Positions 19,884-22,227 of a stretch of DNA of 22,227 nt are shown piece after piece. The stretch is from JBGPJO01 sp964348535 (GTDB taxonomy: Bacteria > Patescibacteriota > Minisyncoccia > Phycocordibacterales > JAKFXT01). Made by a program: the position numbers and the translations under genes. The notes below the pieces were generated by a model that searched no databases, had not been told where the DNA came from, and saw nothing but the letters and a program-made list of their open reading frames with translations. Numbering within the stretch: position 1 is the first letter of the stretch; each line of letters begins with the position of its first letter. The stretch covers positions 1 through 22,227 of the forward strand of contig CAYGDB010000008.1 of NCBI GenBank assembly GCA_964348535.1. Reading direction: 5' to 3'.

Positions 19884-19980
19884 CTCGACTCGTCCAAGAT
19901 TACTTGGACTCGCTCGTGGCAAGCCACCACGAGAGACAACAAAAAGCACCTTTCGGGGTGTTTTTTGTTTGAGTCGAGTG
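19882..19980. repeat. Inverted-repeat block immediately after the tmRNA 3' end
   Basis: CACTCGACTC (19882-19891) and GAGTCGAGTG (19971-19980) are perfect complements. They enclose a hairpin around CCAAG/CTTGG (19894-19908), a hairpin CTCGTGG/CCACGAG (19913-19933) and a terminator. The left arm begins on the last two bases of the tmRNA acceptor and discriminator. Confidence 0.65.
19938..19969 (+). terminator. Intrinsic terminator after ssrA
   Basis: AACAAAAAGCACCT, a TTCG loop and GGGTGTTTTTTGTT form a 14-bp stem with two G-U pairs, followed by T-rich sequence. It is placed to end smpB/ssrA transcription. Confidence 0.88.
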
Positions 19981-19983
19981 CCC

Positions 19984-20336
19984 TGAGCGAGGAGTGTGCC
20001 GACGAGTCGAATGGGCTAAGATATTCATATGCATTTTGTCTACATGATCAAAAACTCGACAGGTAAACTCTATGTTGGCATTACTAAAAACCCACAAGAC
20101 AGAATTAAGTGCCACAATCAAAAACGTGGGGCTAAATTCACGAAAAGAATCCCCAACTACGAGATAGTGTTTCTTGAAGAATATGTGGATATTATATCTG
20201 CGAGAAGTCGCGAGATTCAAATCAAAAAATGGAGTCGTGATAAAAAAGAATTTCTGATTGAACGATACAATAATGGTTTACCAACAAAAATATAAATTTA
20301 TTCACGTTCTTCCATTCGACTCACTGCATTCGCTCA
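19984..20336. mobile_element. Candidate small mobile cassette: GIY-YIG gene between inverted repeats
   Basis: The left end has TGAGCGA (19984-19990) and GAGTCGAATGG (20004-20014). The right end has their exact complements, CCATTCGACTC (20312-20322) and TCGCTCA (20330-20336), in mirrored order. The spacing differs, 13 bases on the left and 7 on the right. The only gene inside is a small GIY-YIG protein. No target-site duplication is obvious. The cassette reading is inference; the repeats are directly visible. Confidence 0.5.
20029..20295 (+). CDS. Small GIY-YIG nuclease-superfamily protein (UPF0213/YhbQ-like)
   Basis: The 88-residue protein is a single GIY-YIG domain. 'HFVYMIKNSTGKLYVGITKN' holds the two motif strands (VYMI ~ GIY, LYVGI ~ YIG). 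'PQDRIKCHNQKRGAKFTKRI' holds the conserved Arg and the H-N pair of the family, and E45/E46 of 'VFLEEYVD' are near the usual catalytic glutamate region. 'SREIQIKKWSRDKKEFLIE' matches the E-x-x-I-K-x-W tail of UPF0213. Proteins of this size are often called 'excinuclease subunit C-like', but they lack all other UvrC domains. Nuclease activity is inferred. The gene is flanked by inverted repeats and two terminators and has no strong ribosome-binding site. Confidence 0.9.
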   Translation: MHFVYMIKNSTGKLYVGITKNPQDRIKCHNQKRGAKFTKRIPNYEIVFLEEYVDIISARSREIQIKKWSRDKKEFLIERYNNGLPTKI

Positions 20337-20374
20337 CGACAGATCGTATTCCGTTTTGCGCGTCTTAACCTACT

Positions 20375-20389
20375 GGAGGTTCTACTGAA
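20375..20389 (+). repeat. 15-bp direct repeat, left copy
   Basis: GGAGGTTCTACTGAA occurs here and again at 21731-21745. This copy lies just before a terminator and is itself part of a small AACCT/AGGTT dyad. The two copies bracket the two-gene minus-strand unit. Confidence 0.7.
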
Positions 20390-20419
20390 ACAAAAGATCC
20401 CTTCGGGGCTTTTTTGTTT
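20388..20419. terminator. Intrinsic terminator between the GIY-YIG gene and the helical-protein gene
   Basis: AAACAAAAGATCCC, a TTCG loop and GGGCTTTTTTGTTT form a 14-bp stem with one mismatch and one G-U pair, T-rich on both strands. It can serve the plus-strand GIY-YIG gene and the minus-strand gene that ends at 20426. Confidence 0.87.
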
Positions 20420-20425
20420 TCTTTA

Positions 20426-21106
20426 CTAAATTTTGGATATTCCGTGATTGTATAAGTCCTGCCCCAACAAAGTAACACTGAAGAAAGTCCCGTTCATGCT
20501 GGCAATCCCAGCCGACATTAAAAGAGCTTGAAACTCTCTGTGCTGTGAACTAAAGTTTATTGCACCAGTTTTTGGATCAAGACTTTTCTTTAACTCAGTA
20601 ATTGTCGGAGTAGTATTCATGTTGGAAAAACTATTCTCTGACAGAATTCGGAGAACTGAGTATGTAATCTCTTGCAGATTCTTAAGACACGTATTTAGTG
20701 CGACAAATCGCTCCCAGTCGTACTTTTTCTCTATATACGCCCTAAACAAGTGCGCTGATATCTTAGCTTTTTGGACCGAATCGAGTTGCTCGACTATCAC
20801 AAGAATTTGCTCCGTGATTTTCTCCCGATACTTTTTGTCTTCATCAAATTTCTTTTTAAATTCTTGTAGTTCTTCTTTGTCCTCACTACCGAGATGAAAC
20901 TCCCTCAAAAAGACAAGGAACTTCTTTATAAAAAATCTTTCTTTGATAGCGATCCCTGTTTTTACTAAAGCGACTAACGTTTTCACCACAGGAACTTCTT
21001 TCAACAAGCCTTCATCAAAAAATTCGTCCAATGCTAATTCAGCATAGTCAGTACCCAAATCGAAGTTTGGTTCTATTAACTGTTTTCCAATTTCTTCAGT
21101 ATTCAT
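20426..21106 (-). CDS. Helical protein of unknown function
   Basis: The 226-residue protein is not one I can assign. It has an acidic N-terminus. A moderately hydrophobic helical region, 'EVPVVKTLVALVKTGIAIKE' (37-56) and 'RFFIKKFLVFLREF' (57-70), may contact a membrane or another protein. Long charged helices follow (75-135). The end 'ALLMSAGIASMNG...FFSVTLLGQDLYNHG' resembles a winged-helix C-terminus ('S-x-G-L ... Y-x-L-T-x-L-G'). The start ATG overlaps the stop of the cyclase-family gene by one base (TAATG), so translation is coupled. The unit is bounded by a terminator and lies beside a possible mobile cassette, an accessory setting in which defence or stress genes occur, but I see no direct evidence of that role. 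Confidence 0.75.
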   Translation of the reverse strand: MNTEEIGKQLIEPNFDLGTDYAELALDEFFDEGLLKEVPVVKTLVALVKTGIAIKERFFIKKFLVFLREFHLGSEDKEELQEFKKKFDEDKKYREKITEQILVIVEQLDSVQKAKISAHLFRAYIEKKYDWERFVALNTCLKNLQEITYSVLRILSENSFSNMNTTPTITELKKSLDPKTGAINFSSQHREFQALLMSAGIASMNGTFFSVTLLGQDLYNHGISKI

Positions 21107-21708
21107 TAAATTTCTGCCACTACTCGGACAGGAGCTCCATCTACTTGAAGCTTTATAGGAAATGCGTAGACCTTGAATGATTTTCCAGCTAAAGCGTTTA
21201 GGTTCATAAGATTCTCAATGATGAGCACTTCCCCACCAAGAAGAATTTTATGCACAGGAAACGGCGACTTGTCAGGACTGCACATATCAACACCTATGAT
21301 TTTTACTTCCTTTTCTACAAGCCACATAGCCAACTCTTTTGGAATTGCTGGATAATCCTCAAAATAAGCGGACTCATGATACTTCTCGCTCATACCTGTA
21401 TGAAAAAGAACAATGTCACCCTTTTGGATATCGAGTTTCTTTATTTCAGTAACATCAAAAGCACCACTCACCCGGACATATACACCCCTGCCTGAGAATT
21501 TTTCGATTGGAAACTGATCGAGATTTTTTCCACCCGATAGCATGTGCGAGGGAGCATCCATATGAGTACCTACGTGAGTTCCAACACTAACGTAATGATC
21601 CTGATACCCGCTGATATCCAAGACTCCAGCTGGATTCAGCTTAGTTTCTAGGTCACCAGGATACACTGGCGTCCTCTCATTTAAGTCTACTGATAGGTCT
21701 ATTAACAT
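21106..21708 (-). CDS. Cyclase-family (kynurenine formamidase-like) metal-dependent hydrolase
   Basis: The frame is open from 21792, but the ATG at 21708 (MLIDLSVDLNERTPVYPGD) is preferred because the family begins with exactly this strand and the upstream part overlaps a repeat. This gives 200 residues. The PF04199 metal motif HxGTHxDxPxH is complete as 'HVGTHMDAPSH' (H45, H49, D51, H55). 'KGDIVLFHTGMS', 'EKEVKIIGVDMCSPDKS' and 'FPVHKILLGGEVLIIENLMN' are typical later blocks. Members hydrolyse N-formylkynurenine, isatin or other amides or lactones. No kynurenine pathway gene is nearby, so the substrate is open. It is probably a soluble cytosolic enzyme. It overlaps the following gene by one base. 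Confidence 0.88.
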   Translation of the reverse strand: MLIDLSVDLNERTPVYPGDLETKLNPAGVLDISGYQDHYVSVGTHVGTHMDAPSHMLSGGKNLDQFPIEKFSGRGVYVRVSGAFDVTEIKKLDIQKGDIVLFHTGMSEKYHESAYFEDYPAIPKELAMWLVEKEVKIIGVDMCSPDKSPFPVHKILLGGEVLIIENLMNLNALAGKSFKVYAFPIKLQVDGAPVRVVAEI

Positions 21709-21730
21709 GACCACATAATACATCAAATCA

Positions 21731-21745
21731 GGAGGTTCTACTGAA
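21731..21745 (+). repeat. 15-bp direct repeat, right copy
   Basis: This is an identical copy of GGAGGTTCTACTGAA (also 20375-20389), located 23 bases upstream of the cyclase gene start on its minus strand. The longer open frame through it (peptide 'CGTSVEPPDL') is therefore probably not coding. Confidence 0.7.
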
Positions 21746-21896
21746 GTCCCGCAATCTGGTCTAGACAACCCCCTGTTCACATGTTTTTGCAAATTCTACA
21801 AAAGCCTTTATATGCAGCATATTTTCGTTTTGCATCAGAGAAGTTCTAACGCCTACCTGCGCAAGCAGATCATTAATTAATCTTCACTCGAAACGA

Positions 21897-22118
21897 TTAA
21901 GTATTTTTAAGATGAAACCTTCCACGATAGAAAAGTTTTCTGACTTCTTCCACAACCAGTATTGAAGATGCAACGAGTATAATCATAAGCCACTCGGAAA
22001 GTGTAAGCGGAACAGTGCGAAGAACCTTTTGCATAATTGGGGTGTATAAGGCCGCTACCTGAAGCGCCATGACAATCAGAGTGGCCCCGACAAGATATTT
22101 ATTTGAAAACCACCCCAT
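21897..22118 (-). pseudogene. C-terminal remnant of a cation-transporting (SERCA/PMA-type) P-type ATPase
   Basis: The 73-residue frame matches only the last part of Cation_ATPase_C. 'GWFSNKYLVGATLIVMALQV' and 'YTPIMQKVLRTVPLTLSEWL' correspond to the last transmembrane hairpin, and 'VVEEVRKLFYR' to the cytosolic end. A whole pump has about 850-900 residues with phosphorylation and ATP sites, and none of that is present. Going upstream on the minus strand, an in-frame stop occurs within 15 bases of the ATG and the sequence becomes the hairpin repeat at 22123-22154. The gene was probably cut by a rearrangement. A translated short membrane protein is possible but less likely. It is a different ATPase class from the metal pump at 7776-9953. 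Confidence 0.75.
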
Positions 22119-22122
22119 GCTG

Positions 22123-22154
22123 AAAATTGTTCAAAACCGAGCTTTGAACATTTT
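22123..22154. repeat. Copy 2 of the dispersed hairpin repeat
   Basis: AAAATTGTTCAAA (22123-22135) and TTTGAACATTTT (22143-22154) pair with a one-base bulge around the loop ACCGAGC. The segment AAACCGAGCTTT-n-AACATTTT is shared with 6002-6022. It abuts the truncated ATPase. Confidence 0.7.
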
Positions 22155-22175
22155 AGAGAAATTAAAAACTCCCAG

Positions 22176-22194
22176 AACAAGGTTTAACCTTGTT
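22176..22194. repeat. Short perfect palindrome
   Basis: AACAAGGTT-T-AACCTTGTT is a 9-bp perfect inverted repeat with a single central base. It lies 21 bases from the hairpin repeat and may belong to the same intergenic element, which continues toward the window end. No gene is seen in 22155-22227. Confidence 0.55.
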
Positions 22195-22227
22195 AGAATT
22201 TAGGGGGTGGTTTCGGGCGGTTCAATT

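Noticed and set aside
21709..21792. N-terminal extension of the cyclase-family protein
   Set aside because: The extra 28 residues have no family similarity and run through the 15-bp repeat. The family start fits the ATG at 21708.

Overview
The window looks like a fragment of a Patescibacteria (Candidate Phyla Radiation) genome, most likely a parcubacterium. The basis is the mix of genes and style: AT-rich compact coding, many starts without a Shine-Dalgarno, small membrane families often seen in that group (DUF6629, DUF4383, DUF202), a RecG with extra segments, a small GIY-YIG protein, and few biosynthetic genes. TGA ends recG, so the code is the standard bacterial one and not the Gracilibacteria/SR1 code. 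The taxonomic placement is inference.

Layout. 1-811 (minus): two cell-surface genes, a secreted protein cut by the window edge inside a poly-proline stretch and a small membrane-anchored protein. 812-1173: a divergent control region with a dyad. 1174-4170 (plus): a signalling operon of FIST sensor, soluble histidine kinase and tandem-receiver response regulator. 4219-5937: a PIF1-type helicase, then a nested palindrome. 6075-7710: a membrane metal-hydrolase-like protein overlapping a Glu/Leu/Phe/Val dehydrogenase. 7776-11107: a heavy-metal P1B ATPase with an unusual CPD motif, a DUF6629 membrane protein and a methyltransferase. 11212-12511: a cupredoxin, a DoxX-like protein and a second degenerate cupredoxin. 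12620-15223: recG carrying an in-frame GxxExxY (PD-(D/E)XK-like) domain inside its helicase core. 15243-15420: a palindromic element and a bidirectional terminator. 15436-16936: DUF4383, tRNA-Ile(UAU), DUF202 and YciB. 16959-19883: ftsH divergent from smpB and ssrA (tmRNA), a trans-translation and protein quality-control cluster. 19882-20419: a small GIY-YIG gene between inverted repeats, directly abutting the tmRNA 3' end. 20426-21708 (minus): a translationally coupled cyclase-family hydrolase and an unknown helical protein, bracketed by a 15-bp direct repeat. 21897-22194: the C-terminal remnant of a cation P-type ATPase next to a second copy of the palindrome found at 5982-6032.

How the parts fit. 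The FIST, kinase and receiver proteins form one sensory pathway. The metal ATPase and the two cupredoxins suggest handling of copper or another soft metal at the envelope. FtsH, SmpB and tmRNA together rescue stalled ribosomes and probably degrade the tagged products. The strongest candidates for something new are the nuclease-like domain inside RecG, the GIY-YIG/inverted-repeat cassette at the ssrA 3' end, and the tmRNA tag ending in AFAKA. No CRISPR array, rRNA, IS transposase or prophage was seen.
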